64,000 nucleotides of DNA, from NCBI RefSeq assembly GCF_017968845.1, contig NZ_CP072876.1:124001-188000 (forward strand), given 5' to 3'. Below, one piece after another: positions 41,436-50,467 of this stretch. Position 1 is the first letter of the stretch; every line of letters begins with the position of its first letter. The DNA comes from Microbacterium sp. NIBRBAC000506063. GTDB lineage: Bacteria > Actinomycetota > Actinomycetes > Actinomycetales > Microbacteriaceae. Position numbers and translations under genes: made by a program. The notes below the pieces were generated by a model, which saw nothing but the letters and a program-made list of their open reading frames with translations, did not search any database and had not been told where the DNA came from.

Positions 41436-42506
41436 TCAGGCGCGCGTCAGCCACGCCCGCAGTCCGTGCTCGACGGCCTCGATCTGGGCGAGCGGCACAC
41501 GCTCCTCGTCATGGTGGGCCAGGTGCGGGTCGCCGGGGCCGTAGTTGACCGCCGGGATGCCGAGCGCCGAGAAGCGGGCGACATCGGTCCACCCGTACTT
41601 CGGGCGCGGCTCGGCGCCGACCGCCTCGACGAAGTGCTTCGCGATCGGGGCGTCCAGGCCCGGGCGGGCACCGGGGCGGCATCCGTGATCTCGACGTCGA
41701 AACCGGCGAACACCGAGCGCACGTGGGCCTCGGCCTCCTCGGGCGACTTGCTCGGCGCGAAGCGGTAGTTGACCTCGATCTCGCAGGCGTCGGGGATGAC
41801 GTTGCCGGCCACTCCTCCGCTGATGAAGACCGCGTTGAGACCCTCGCGATAGGCGAGCCCTTCGACGACGACCTCCGCGGGCGGTACTCGGCCAGCCGCT
41901 GCAGCACGGGGCCGGCGGCATGGATCGCGTTCTCGCCGATCCAGGAGCGCGCGCTGTGCGCCCGGACACCTGTCGTCCGCACGACCGCACGCAGGGTGCC
42001 GTTGCATCCGCCCTCGACCTCGCCGTTCGAGGGCTCTCCGAGGATCGCGAAGTCGCCGACGAAGAGATCCGGGCGGGCCGCGGCCAAGAGGGTCAGCCCG
42101 TTGAGCGCCGCCTCGACCTCTTCGTTGTCGTACCACATCCAGGTGATGTCGATCGCGGGGTCGGTGAGCTCGGCGGCGAGTTTGAGCTGCACGGCGACAC
42201 CGGCCTTCATGTCGACGGTGCCCCGTCCCCACAGATAGTCGTCACCGTCGATCTCGACGGGGCGCGTGGGCACGTTGCCGTTGATCGGGACCGTGTCGAT
42301 GTGCCCGGCGATGACCACGCGCTGCGCGCGGCCGAGGTCGGTGCGGGCGACGACGGTGTTCCCGTGCCGGATCACCTCGAGGTGAGGCAGGCCCGCCAGC
42401 GAATCCTCGATCAGATCGGCCAGCACCTGCTCGTCACCCGACACGCTGGGATGTCGCAGATGATGCGCGTGAGTTCGGCCGAGGACTGGGACAGATCGAT
42501 CGTCAT
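41436..42506 (-). CDS. dapE: Succinyl-diaminopimelate desuccinylase, frameshifted
   Basis: An M20-type zinc amidase that yields LL-diaminopimelate for lysine and peptidoglycan. Visible metal and catalytic positions: His-Asp in [19 protein letters not shown], the Glu pair in [24 protein letters not shown] and the C-terminal [13 protein letters not shown]. The start [14 protein letters not shown] at 42506 is followed by a shift near 42455; others lie near 41878 and 41672. The repaired length is about 358 residues. It is divergent from dapD with 65 bases between, a pairing that makes sense because the two enzymes act in one pathway. Confidence 0.92.
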
Positions 42507-42533
42507 CCTGTCAGCTTAGAACGACTTCTCCTC

Positions 42534-42556
42534 GGTTCCTGAGCTTGTCGAAGGAC
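42534..42556. repeat. REP-like motif copy 1
   Basis: GGTTCCTGAGCTTGTCGAAG followed by GAC. The core CCTGAGCTTGTCGAAGG recurs with one difference at 59555-59580. It lies in the dapE-dapD divergent region, where it may overlap promoter elements. Confidence 0.5.
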
Positions 42557-42558
42557 GG

Positions 42559-42564
42559 TACCGT
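42559..42564 (+). promoter_or_regulatory. -10 box of a probable leaderless promoter
   Basis: TACCGT ends seven bases before the dapD ATG at 42572, with only a weak purine run (GAGGG) in between. Confidence 0.42.
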
Positions 42565-42571
42565 TGAGGGC

Positions 42572-43511
42572 ATGGACGCGCGATGGATCACCGGCGACGG
42601 GCTCACGACGATCACGACCGACGGCACGGTGCTCGATGCCTGGTTCCCCGAGCCGGTGCCCGGGAAGGACGTCGAGGTCGACCCGTCGCCGACCTGGCTC
42701 GACGCCGCCGGCGTCGACGAGATCCGCGATGTGCGCGTCGAGCGGGTCACGCTCCGCATCGATGCGGATGCCGCGCCCGCCTCCACCGCAGACGCCTACC
42801 TGCGCCTGCACGCGCTCTCGCACCTGCTCGTGCGCCCCAACGAGATCAACCTGGACGGCATCTTCGGCCTTCTGCCGACGGTCGCCTGGACCGACACCGG
42901 CCCCATGGATCCCGCCACCGCGGCGATCCGGCGTCCGTTCCTCAAGCGCGCCGGCATCCAGGTGCAGGGCGTCGACAAGTTCCCGCGCCTGACCGACTAC
43001 GTCACCCCGTGGGCGTGCGGATCGCGGATGCCGCGCGCGTGCGCCTGGGCGCACATCTCGCCCCCGGCACGACCGTGATGCACGAGGGCTTCGTGAACTT
43101 CAACGCCGGCACCCTCGGCGCCTCCATGGTCGAGGGCCGCATCTCGCAGGGGGTCGTCGTCGGCGACGGCAGCGACATCGGCGGCGGGCCTCGATCATGG
43201 GCACCCTCTCCGGCGGCGGCACGCACAAGGTGTCGATCGGCGCCCGCTGCCTGCTCGGCGCGAACTCCGGCATCGGCATCTCCCTCGGCGACGACTGCAT
43301 CGTCGAGGCGGGCCTCTACGTGACCGCGGGCTCGAAGGTGCGCCTGGCCGACAACCCGCAGACCGCCGACGCCGCCAAGCGCACCGTCAAGGGCGGCGAG
43401 CTCTCCGGGCGCGACGGCCTGCTGTTCCGCCGCAACTCGCTCTCCGGCGCCATCGAGGCCGTGCCGAGGGAGGGCGTCGGCGTGACCCTCAACGAGGCGC
43501 TGCACGCCTAA
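42572..43511 (+). CDS. dapD: Tetrahydrodipicolinate N-succinyltransferase, frameshifted
   Basis: Makes N-succinyl-2-amino-6-oxopimelate in the succinylase branch of DAP synthesis. The N-terminal alpha-helical part ([39 protein letters not shown]) and the left-handed beta-helix of hexapeptide repeats ([38 protein letters not shown], then [20 protein letters not shown]) are typical of the actinobacterial type II form. Lost G near 43013 and 43188 break it; the repaired length is 313 residues. Start ATG at 42572 preferred over an upstream TTG because of family length. Divergent from dapE. Confidence 0.93.
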
Positions 43512-43730
43512 ACACGCCCGGTACGGCTGCGCATTCAGCTTCCGGCATACGCGGCGTGCTAGTCTCGATCGACGCCACACTCCTGTGATGCGTCTGCGTC
43601 GTCGATACGCTCTTGCACCGGCATCCGGTTCTTTATCTTCTCGAACGGCGAAACGATGCGGGATCCCCCGCCGTCGCCCACCTTCCCGCTCTCGCACGCC
43701 TGTCGTGCTGTGCGCCCACGGAGAACATCC

Positions 43731-45098
43731 ATGACTTCATTCACCGACCTCGGTGTGCCCTCTGCCCTCGCTTCCGTCCTCGCCGCCTCCGGCAAGACGG
43801 AGCCCTTCCCGATCCAGCGCGACACGCTGCCCGACTCCCTCGCGGGACGCGACCTCCTCGGTCGTGGCCGCACGGGCAGCGGCAAGACCATCGCCTTCTC
43901 CGTGCCGCTCGTGGCCCGCCTCGCGGCCACGCCCAAGCGCACGCGTCCCGGCCACCCCGCGCACTCGTGCTCGCTCCCACCCGTGAGCTGGCCACCCAGA
44001 TCTCCGAGGTCCTCGCGCCGCTGGCCGGTGCCGTGGGCATGAAGGTCACGACGATCTTCGGCGGCGTGAGCCAGCGCCCCCAGGAGCGCGCGCTGCACTC
44101 CGGCGTCGACATCGTCGTCGCCTGCCCCGGCCGGCTCGAAGACCTCATGAAGCAGCAGATCGCGCACCTCGACGCGATCGAGGTCACGGTGCTCGACGAG
44201 GCCGACCACATGGCCGATCTCGGGTTCCTCCCCGGTGTCACCCGCATCCTCAACGCCACGCCCGGCACCGGCCAGCGCCTGCTGTTCAGCGCGACGCTCG
44301 ACCGCGGTGTCGACACGCTCGTGCGCCGCTTCCTGAAGGACCCGGTCAGCCACGAGGTCGATGAGGCGAGCGTCCCCGTCGGCGAGATGACCCACCGTGT
44401 GCTCACGGTCGACTCCCCCGCCGGCAAGACCACGCTCGTGCGCGAGCTCGCCTCCGGAACCGGGCGCCGCATCCTCTTCACCCGCACGAAGCACCAGGCC
44501 AAGAAGCTCGCCAAGCAGCTCACCGCCGCGGGGATCCCCGCCGTCGACCTGCACGGCAACCTCTCGCAGAACGCCCGTGAGCGCAACCTCAGCGCCTTCT
44601 CCGCCGACCCCGCCGACGGCGGCGTGCGCGTCCTCGTGGCGACCGACGTCGCCGCCCGTGGCGTGCACGTGGACGCGGTCGACCTCGTCGTGCACGTGGA
44701 CCCGCCCTCGAGCACAAGGCCTACCTGCACCGCTCGGGCCGTACGGCCCGTGCCGGCGCAGCCGGGACGGTCGTCACGATCGTCCTCCCGAGCAGCGTCA
44801 GGACGTGAAGGGACTGCTCCGCAAGGCGCAGATCACCGCGTCGCTGGAGCCTTCGACATCGGATGCCGTGAGCACCCTCGTCGGCGAGCGCGCCCCGCAC
44901 GTGAAGCCGGCTCCGCCCACGCAGCCGGCGCAGCGTCAGCAGGCGAAGCAGCGCCCCTCGGGCGGCCGTACGAGCGGCTCCGGCAACGGCTCGGCGTCGA
45001 ACAACCGTCGCCGTCGCCGCCCGCGCCCCAGGGCGCACGCGCCGCAACCCGCTGAACGACCGGCTCCAGTCGCTGACCGGGCCGCTCGGTCTCACTGA
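43731..45098 (+). CDS. DEAD-box RNA helicase (second in window), frameshifted
   Basis: A compact DEAD-box helicase. Q motif region SGKTEPFPIQRDTLPDSLAG, Walker A RGRTGSGKT, PTRELA, VLDEADHMADLGF (DEAD), SATL, and the C-terminal VLVATDVAARGVHV and HRSGRTARAG. A basic tail with RRRRRPRPR follows. Shifts near 43965, 44707 and 44793 split it; the repaired length is about 457 residues. The C-terminal frame is uncertain: stops at 45055 and 45098 are both possible. A leader of about 165 bases follows a TAGTCT box at 43560. The end overlaps a small convergent gene. Confidence 0.86.
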
Positions 45099-45271
45099 CC
45101 GGGCGGCTCCTCGGTCGGCACCGAGAGCGGGTCGCCGTGCGCCTGTGCTCCCGCCCGAGAACGACGCGCGGACCAGACGACGAGGACCGCGATCACGGCC
45201 GCCACGGCGACCCCGATGACGATGAGAACGATCAGCATCAGGCCCGAGAGCAGGCCGAAGAGGATTGCCAT
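45092..45271 (-). CDS. Small membrane protein of 59 residues
   Basis: A short intact frame with an ATG at 45271 and a TGA at 45092. One long hydrophobic segment spans residues 2-34 (AILFGLLSGLMLIVLIVIGV, then AVAAVIAVLVVW), followed by SARRSRAGAQAHGD and an acidic, Pro-rich end. The positive residues after the helix predict a cytoplasmic C-terminus. It overlaps the helicase stop by seven bases in the opposite direction. It lies between citrate synthase and the helicase gene. Function unknown; the coding case rests on the clean membrane-segment pattern and length. Confidence 0.55.
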   Translation of the reverse strand: MAILFGLLSGLMLIVLIVIGVAVAAVIAVLVVWSARRSRAGAQAHGDPLSVPTEEPPGQ

Positions 45272-45313
45272 GGGGTAGACGCTACCCTCTGCGCGCCCTC
45301 TGCGCGGCAGTGT

Positions 45314-46609
45314 TCAGGCTCCCGGGTAGCGACGCTCGTCGGGACCGACGTAGAGCTGCTGCGGGCGCCCGATCTTCGTCTGGGGGTCGTTCACGGCCTC
45401 ACGCCACTGCGCGAGCCACCCGGGCAGGCGGCCGATCGCGAAGAGCACCGTGAACATACGCGTGGGGAAGCCCATCGCCTTGTAGATGACGCCGGTGTAG
45501 AAGTCGACGTTCGGGTAGAGGCGGCGCTGGATGAAGTAGTCGTCGGCCAGGGCGATCTCTTCGAGCTCCTTGGCGAGGTCGAGAAGCGGGTCGTGCACAC
45601 CGAGCTCGGAGAGCACCTCATCGGCCGACTCCTTCACGAGCTTGGCGCGCGGGTCGTAGTTCTTGTAGACGCGGTGACCGAAGCCCATGAGCTTCACGCC
45701 GTCTTCCTTGTTCTTGACCCGCTCGACGAAGCGTGCGACCGACTCACCCGACTCGCGGATGCGGCCGAGCATGTCGAGCACGGCCTCGTTGGCTCCGCCG
45801 TGCAGCGGGCCGTAGAGCGCGTTGATGCCCGCCGAGATCGAGGAGAACTGGTTGGCCCCGGTGGAACCGACCAGCCGCACGGTCGAGGTCGAGGCGTTCT
45901 GCTCGTGGTCCTCGTGGAGGATGAGCAGTCGCTCGAGCGCTCGCACGACGACCGGGTTGATCTCGTAGTCCTCGCTCATGACGCCGAAGTTGAGCTTGAG
46001 GAAGTTCTCGACGAAGCCCAGCGAGTTGTCGGGGTACAGGAAGGCCTGCCCGATCGACTTCTTGTGCGCGTAGGCGGCGATCACGGGGAGCTTGGCCAGC
46101 ATCCGCACCGTGTTCAGCTCGACGTGCTCGGGGTTGTGCGGGTCGGACTGGTCTTCGTAATAGGTCGACAGCGCCGAGACCGCCGACGACAGCACCGACA
46201 TGGGGTGCGCGGTGGGGGGAAGCGCCGAGAAGAAGCGCTTGAGGTCCTCGTGCAGGAGCGTGTGACGGCGGACGCGCTCGTCGAAGGCGGCAAGTTCGAC
46301 GGCGGTGGGCAGCTCGCCGTAGATGAGGAGCCAGGCGACCTCGAGATAGGAGCTGTGGGAGGCGAGCTGCTCAATGGGATACCCGCGATAGCGGAGGATG
46401 CCCTTGTCGCCGTCGATGAACGTGATCTCCGACTTCGTCGACGCGGTGTTCACGAAGCCGTAGTCGAGTCCGGTCAGACCCGTCTGGCGGGTCAAGGTCG
46501 AGAAGTCGATGCTGCTGGCGCCGTCGACGCTCCGCAGCACCGGGAACTCTGCGGCCTGGCCGTTGATCGTCAGAGTCGCCTTGGTCGGCTGGTCTCCCGC
46601 TGCGCTCAC
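45314..46609 (-). CDS. gltA: Citrate synthase
   Basis: An intact 431-residue enzyme that condenses oxaloacetate and acetyl-CoA in the TCA cycle. The type II (NADH-sensitive-like) form is suggested by its length and N-terminal domain. Catalytic residues: His in YGPLHGGANEAVL, His in MGFGHRVYKNYDPRA and Asp in NVDFYTGVIYKAMG. The GTG at 46609 follows an AAGGAGG site six bases upstream, which decides the start over the longer reading frame to 46708. The upstream region carries a repeated GCCTACTG pair around a TAGGCT box. Confidence 0.96.
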   Translation of the reverse strand: MSAAGDQPTKATLTINGQAAEFPVLRSVDGASSIDFSTLTRQTGLTGLDYGFVNTASTKSEITFIDGDKGILRYRGYPIEQLASHSSYLEVAWLLIYGELPTAVELAAFDERVRRHTLLHEDLKRFFSALPPTAHPMSVLSSAVSALSTYYEDQSDPHNPEHVELNTVRMLAKLPVIAAYAHKKSIGQAFLYPDNSLGFVENFLKLNFGVMSEDYEINPVVVRALERLLILHEDHEQNASTSTVRLVGSTGANQFSSISAGINALYGPLHGGANEAVLDMLGRIRESGESVARFVERVKNKEDGVKLMGFGHRVYKNYDPRAKLVKESADEVLSELGVHDPLLDLAKELEEIALADDYFIQRRLYPNVDFYTGVIYKAMGFPTRMFTVLFAIGRLPGWLAQWREAVNDPQTKIGRPQQLYVGPDERRYPGA

Positions 46610-46692
46610 GCGGACCTCCTTGCACCGTAGTTGAGTCGGGGGGCGATGTGCCTGCGCAGAGCGCGGGAGCCATACGGCCGGATCGCCCTTAC

Positions 46693-46718
46693 AGCCTACT
46701 GGCCACACAGGCCTACTG
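46693..46718 (-). promoter_or_regulatory. Promoter region of gltA with a direct repeat
   Basis: On the minus strand CAGTAGGC occurs twice (46718-46711 and 46701-46694), 17 bp apart. The second copy overlaps TAGGCT (46698-46693), a likely -10 box; a TTGTCA lies upstream near 46724-46719. The copies could be a regulator site. Confidence 0.45.
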
Positions 46719-46758
46719 TGACAACCACCAAGGGATCGCGGGTTTTCCTCGTCGGATG

Positions 46759-47869
46759 CTACAGAACCTGCGCATCGAGCCGACGGGCGGCTTCCGCGAT
46801 CCGCTCGCTCGGCGCGGTCAGGGCGAGGCGCACGTGGCGGGCGCCGGACTCACCGTAGAAGGGCCCGGCCCGGCCAGGATCCCGATCTCGGCCAGTCGTC
46901 CGATCGAGTCCCAAGCGTCGCGCCCCTCGGTCGCCCACAGGTAGAGCCCCGCCTCGGAGCGGTCGACGGAGAACCCCGCGTTCTGCACCGCGGGGAGCAG
47001 GACCCGTCGCCGCTGCCGGTACAGCTCCTTCTGCTCCTCGACGTGCGCGTCGTCGCCGAGAGCGGCGACCATGGCCGCCTGGACGGGCGTGGGCGTCATG
47101 AGGCCGAAGTGCTTGCGGGCGTTGCCGATCGACGCGATCAGCTGCTCGTCACCGGCGAGGAAAGCCGCGCGATAGCCGGCGAGATTGGATTGCTTGCTGA
47201 GCGAGTAGGCCGCGAGGACACCGGTGGCGTCGCCGCCGGTCACGCGCGGGTCCAGCAGCGAGGGGATCGGCTCGGCGTCCCAGGGCGCCTCCCAACCGAG
47301 CTCGGCGTAGCACTCGTCGCCGGCGATCACCGCGCCGAGCTCTCGCGCCCGGGCGACGGCGCGGGCCAGCTCCTCGGCGCTCCACACCCGTCCGTCGGGG
47401 TTGCCGGGCGAGTTGATCCAGACGAGCCGGGTGCCCTCCGGCCATTCGGCGGGGTCGTCGCTCGCGAAGGGGGTGGCGTCGACCATGCGCGCGCCCACCT
47501 CATAGGTCGGGTAGGCCGTGCGCGGGAAGACGACCGTGTCGCCCTCGCCGATGCCGAGGAGGAACGGCAGGAGCGCGACGAGCTCCTTCGATCCGATCGT
47601 CGGCACGACCTGGGCGGGACAAGGCCCGGGACGCCGCGGCGGCGGGCGAACCACGCCACGATGGCCTCGCGCAGCGCGGGGGTGCCGATCGTGGCGGGAT
47701 AGGAGTGTGCGTCCGTCGCCGCGGCGAGCGCCTCGCGCACGAGCTTCGGGGTGGGATCGACGGGAGAGCCGACGGAGAGGTCGACGATGCCGTCCGGATG
47801 CCGACGGGCCTGTTCCGCGAACGGTGCCAGCGCATCCCACGGGTAGGGCGGGAGGTCGGTGACACCCAT
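46759..47869 (-). CDS. dapC: Succinyldiaminopimelate aminotransferase, frameshifted
   Basis: A PLP fold-type I aminotransferase that adds the amino group in the succinylase DAP pathway. The N-terminal LPPYPWDALAPFAEQA and DLSVGSPVDPTP are typical. WINSPGNPDGRVW and AGDECYAELGW bind PLP; the Schiff-base Lys is in YSLSKQSNLAGYR. Shifts near 47628 and 46868 break it; the repaired length is about 370 residues. The ATG at 47869 overlaps the ferredoxin stop (TGATG). The order fdxA-dapC is common in actinobacteria. The pathway partners dapD and dapE lie 4-5 kb away. Confidence 0.9.
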
Positions 47870-48189
47870 CACTCGGCCTGCGGCGGAAGCTCGGCGACGA
47901 TCGGGTGATCGTGGTGGATCACCCCGACCTTCGCCGCACCGCCGGGAGAGCCGACCTCTTCGAAGAACTCGACGTTGGCCTTGTAGTAGTCGGCCCATTC
48001 CTCGGGCAGATCGTCCTCGTAGTAGATCGCCTCGACCGGGCACACCGGCTCGCAGGCTCCGCAGTCGACGCACTCGTCGGGGTGGATGTACAGCATCCGA
48101 TCCCCCTCGTAGATGCAGTCGACGGGGCACTCGTCGATGCAGGCGCGATCCTTGACATCGACGCACGGCAGGGCAATCACATACGTCAC
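47869..48189 (-). CDS. fdxA: Ferredoxin, 7Fe-8S type
   Basis: An intact 106-residue electron carrier. Cys positions C-x7-C-x3-C-x3-C at the N-terminus (PCVDVKDRACIDECPVDC) and C-x2-C-x2-C-x3-C (ECVDCGACEPVCP) provide a 3Fe-4S and a 4Fe-4S cluster. An acidic C-terminal extension (DDLPEEWADYYKANVEFFEE) is typical. The GTG at 48189 overlaps the stop of the upstream membrane protein gene (GTGA). Its partner reductase is not in the window. Confidence 0.94.
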   Translation of the reverse strand: MTYVIALPCVDVKDRACIDECPVDCIYEGDRMLYIHPDECVDCGACEPVCPVEAIYYEDDLPEEWADYYKANVEFFEEVGSPGGAAKVGVIHHDHPIVAELPPQAE

Positions 48190-48641
48190 GGGTTCAGTCT
48201 ACTTCCGCCCGCGGCGTCGTCGGCTCCGGATGCGGGCGGTTCGGTCGACGGCGGCGCGACGGCCGGCGGCGCGAATCTCGACACGGCGGGCCACGCTACC
48301 ACGAGCAGCACGGAGCCGGCGACCACCCACAGCCACACCTGCGCGAGCGGGGTGTCGGGAACGATCACCGAGCCGCCGGGTCCGGGACCGGAGATCAGGA
48401 TCAGCATGCCCATCATGCCCAGCCCCGTGGCCAGCGTCGCGCCCCGGTCGTGCGTGAGCGCGCGGATCGCCACCAGGAGTGCGAGGCAGGCGGTCCCGGC
48501 GACGATGAGCCCGATCGGCACAGGACCCCACATCACGCTGTGCGCGACCGTGCCGGCGACGCCGTAGAACCCGCCGACGAGCATCGCGGCGATCCAGGAG
48601 AGGCCGCGGATGAGCCAGCCAGAGCGCATCGCGTTCCTCAT
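48186..48641 (-). CDS. DUF6113-like membrane protein
   Basis: About 151 residues with four predicted helices (WLIRGLSWIAAMLVGGFYGV, PIGLIVAGTACLALLVAIRA, GLGMMGMLILI and VWLWVVAGSVLLVVAWPAV) and a short Pro-rich tail. It resembles small actinobacterial membrane proteins that precede fdxA. Function unknown. I chose the ATG at 48641; a TTG at 48695 would add 18 residues that look non-helical, and an ATG at 48629 is also possible. The stop overlaps the ferredoxin GTG. Confidence 0.72.
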   Translation of the reverse strand: MRNAMRSGWLIRGLSWIAAMLVGGFYGVAGTVAHSVMWGPVPIGLIVAGTACLALLVAIRALTHDRGATLATGLGMMGMLILISGPGPGGSVIVPDTPLAQVWLWVVAGSVLLVVAWPAVSRFAPPAVAPPSTEPPASGADDAAGGSRLNP

Positions 48642-48729
48642 CTCACGGGCAGTCGAACATGGAGCCGGCCCGTCCGGAATCGAGCCGTCCGCCAATTCTA
48701 GACGTGTGAGACCGACGCTCTTCGTGGGC

Positions 48730-48764
48730 GAAACTGAGATTCACGAGTAATGAATCTCAGTTTC
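48730..48764. promoter_or_regulatory. Perfect 14-7-14 palindrome ahead of the liv-type operon
   Basis: GAAACTGAGATTCA (48730-48743) and its exact complement TGAATCTCAGTTTC (48751-48764) flank seven bases. It lies between two divergent genes, so it cannot terminate either. Its centre is about 62 bases upstream of the predicted start of the liv transcript, a position that suits an activator or a repressor. Confidence 0.78.
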
Positions 48765-48775
48765 ATCACGAAACC

Positions 48776-48803
48776 TCGACAGCGCCGTTCTTGTGGATAG
48801 GTT
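48776..48803 (+). promoter_or_regulatory. Predicted promoter of the liv-type operon
   Basis: A -35 TCGACA (48776-48781) and a -10 TAGGTT (48798-48803) are 16 bp apart. The start codon is 43 bases downstream and has an AAGGGGA ribosome site. Confidence 0.5.
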
Positions 48804-48846
48804 TGTCGCACGTGATCACAGTGCAGTGACCAGTCGAAGGGGACCC

Positions 48847-49630
48847 ATGACCCTCGCCGTACACAACGTCGAAGTCGTCTACGAAGACGTCATGCTCGTC
48901 GTCAAGGGCGCCAGCATCCGCATCCCGCGCGACTCGATCGTCGCGCTCCTCGGCGCCAACGGCGCGGGGAAGACCTCTCTGCTACGCGCGATGTCCGGTC
49001 TGCTCGACGTGCACCGCGGCCGCATCACCCGCGGGCACATCTCGATCGACGAGGCGCCGTTGAACACGAAGCGCGCCGCCGACGTCGTGCGCGCCGGGGT
49101 CTCCCAGGTCATGGAGGGCCGACGCGTCTTCGTCGAGTTCACCGTCGACGAGAATCTCCGTGTCGGCGCCTACACGCGCACGCGCGCCGACCTCGCCGAG
49201 AAGCTCGATCGCATCTACACGATGTTCCCGTGCTCGGGGAGCGCCGGGGCCAGCGGGCGGGCTACCTCTCCGGCGGCGAGCAGCAGATGCTCGCCATCGG
49301 CCGCGCCCTCATGGCCGAGCCGAAGTACATCCTCCTCGACGAACCGAGCCTCGGACTGGCCCCGCAGATCGTCGAGCAGATCCGCGATCTCATCGTCGAC
49401 ATCCGTCGGAGCGGCACCGGAGTGCTGCTGGTCGAGCAGAACGCCGCGATGGCGCTGTCCATCGCCGATCACGGCTACGTCATGGAGAACGGGAAGGTCG
49501 TGATGGACGCCCCGCCCAGGCGCTGCGCGACGACGAGGACATCCGGGAGTTCTACCTCGGCACGGGTGCGGCGGCGACGAGCCTGCGCGACGTCAAACAC
49601 TACAAGCGACGGAAGAGGTGGCTGTCATGA
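48847..49630 (+). CDS. Branched-chain amino acid-type ABC transporter ATPase (LivF-like), frameshifted
   Basis: Walker A is LLGANGAGKTSLLRAMSG, the signature YLSGGEQQMLAIGRALMA and Walker B KYILLDEPSLGLAP. The C-terminal tail after the ABC domain ends KHYKRRKRWLS. Shifts near 49231 and 49517 split it; the repaired length is about 262 residues. It is the first gene of a six-gene operon (two ATPases, acyl-CoA synthetase, two permeases, binding protein). Its stop overlaps the next ATG (ATGA). Confidence 0.88.
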
Positions 49631-50467
49631 CCGCGCTCCTGGAGGCCCAGGGACTCACGCTGCGTTTCGGCGGGGCGACCACGCTCGACGGCATCTCCTT
49701 CGACGTGCAGCGCGGCGAGCTGTTCGCGATCATCGGTCCGAACGGCGCGGGGAAGACCTCGACCTTCAACTGCATCTCCGGCGTCTACCGCCCGCAGGAG
49801 GGGAGCCTGGCGCTGGAGGGGAGTCCCTGCTCGGCCACTCCCCGACGAGATCGCCCGCCGCGGTGTCGCCCGCACATTCCAGAACGTCGAGCTCTTCGAC
49901 AACCTGTCGGTGCTCGACAACCTCCTCCTCGGCCGCCATCAGAAGACCTCCTACTCCTGGCCCGAGGCGCTGCTGTGGATCGGCCGCTCCCGGAAGCAGG
50001 AGCTGGCCGCCCGCCGGCACATCGAGGACCTCATCGAGTTCCTCGGCCTCGCCTCGGTCCGGCACCTCCCGGTCGGCATCCTCCCCTACGGGATGAAGAA
50101 GCGCGTCGAGCTCGGTCGCGCGCTGGCCATGGACCCGCTCCTGCTCCTGCTGGACGAGCCGGTCGCGGGGATGAACTCCGAGGAGACCGAGGACATGGCC
50201 CGGTTCATCCTCGACATCCGCACCGAGCTCGGCACCTCGATGATCATGGTCGAGCACGACATGCGCCTGGTGATGGACCTCGCCGACCGCATCATGGTCA
50301 TCGACTTCGGCAAGCGCATCGCCCTGGGAACGCCCGAGGAGGTGCAGCGCGACCCCGCTGTCATCGCCGCCTACCTGGGCGGAGCCAGCGAGAGCGTGAC
50401 CGCCGAGGTCGCCGCCGACCTCGACGTGGCCGTCGAAGACCTGGAGATCGGGGTGGAGGAGAAGTGA
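49627..50467 (+). CDS. Branched-chain amino acid-type ABC transporter ATPase (LivG-like), frameshifted
   Basis: Walker A GPNGAGKTSTFNCISG, Q-loop region VARTFQNVELFDNLSVLDNL, Walker B LLLLLDEPVAGM and the LivG-type insertion LLIGRSRKQELAARRHIED. The ABC signature is LPYGMKKRVELGRAL, an unusual but known LivG variant. A shift near 49826 splits it; the repaired length is about 280 residues with an acidic C-terminal extension (AAYLGGASESVTAEVAADLD). The stop overlaps the GTG of the synthetase gene. Confidence 0.88.

Noticed and set aside
48730..48764. The long palindrome as an intrinsic terminator
   Set aside because: Both flanking genes are transcribed away from it and there is no U-tract.
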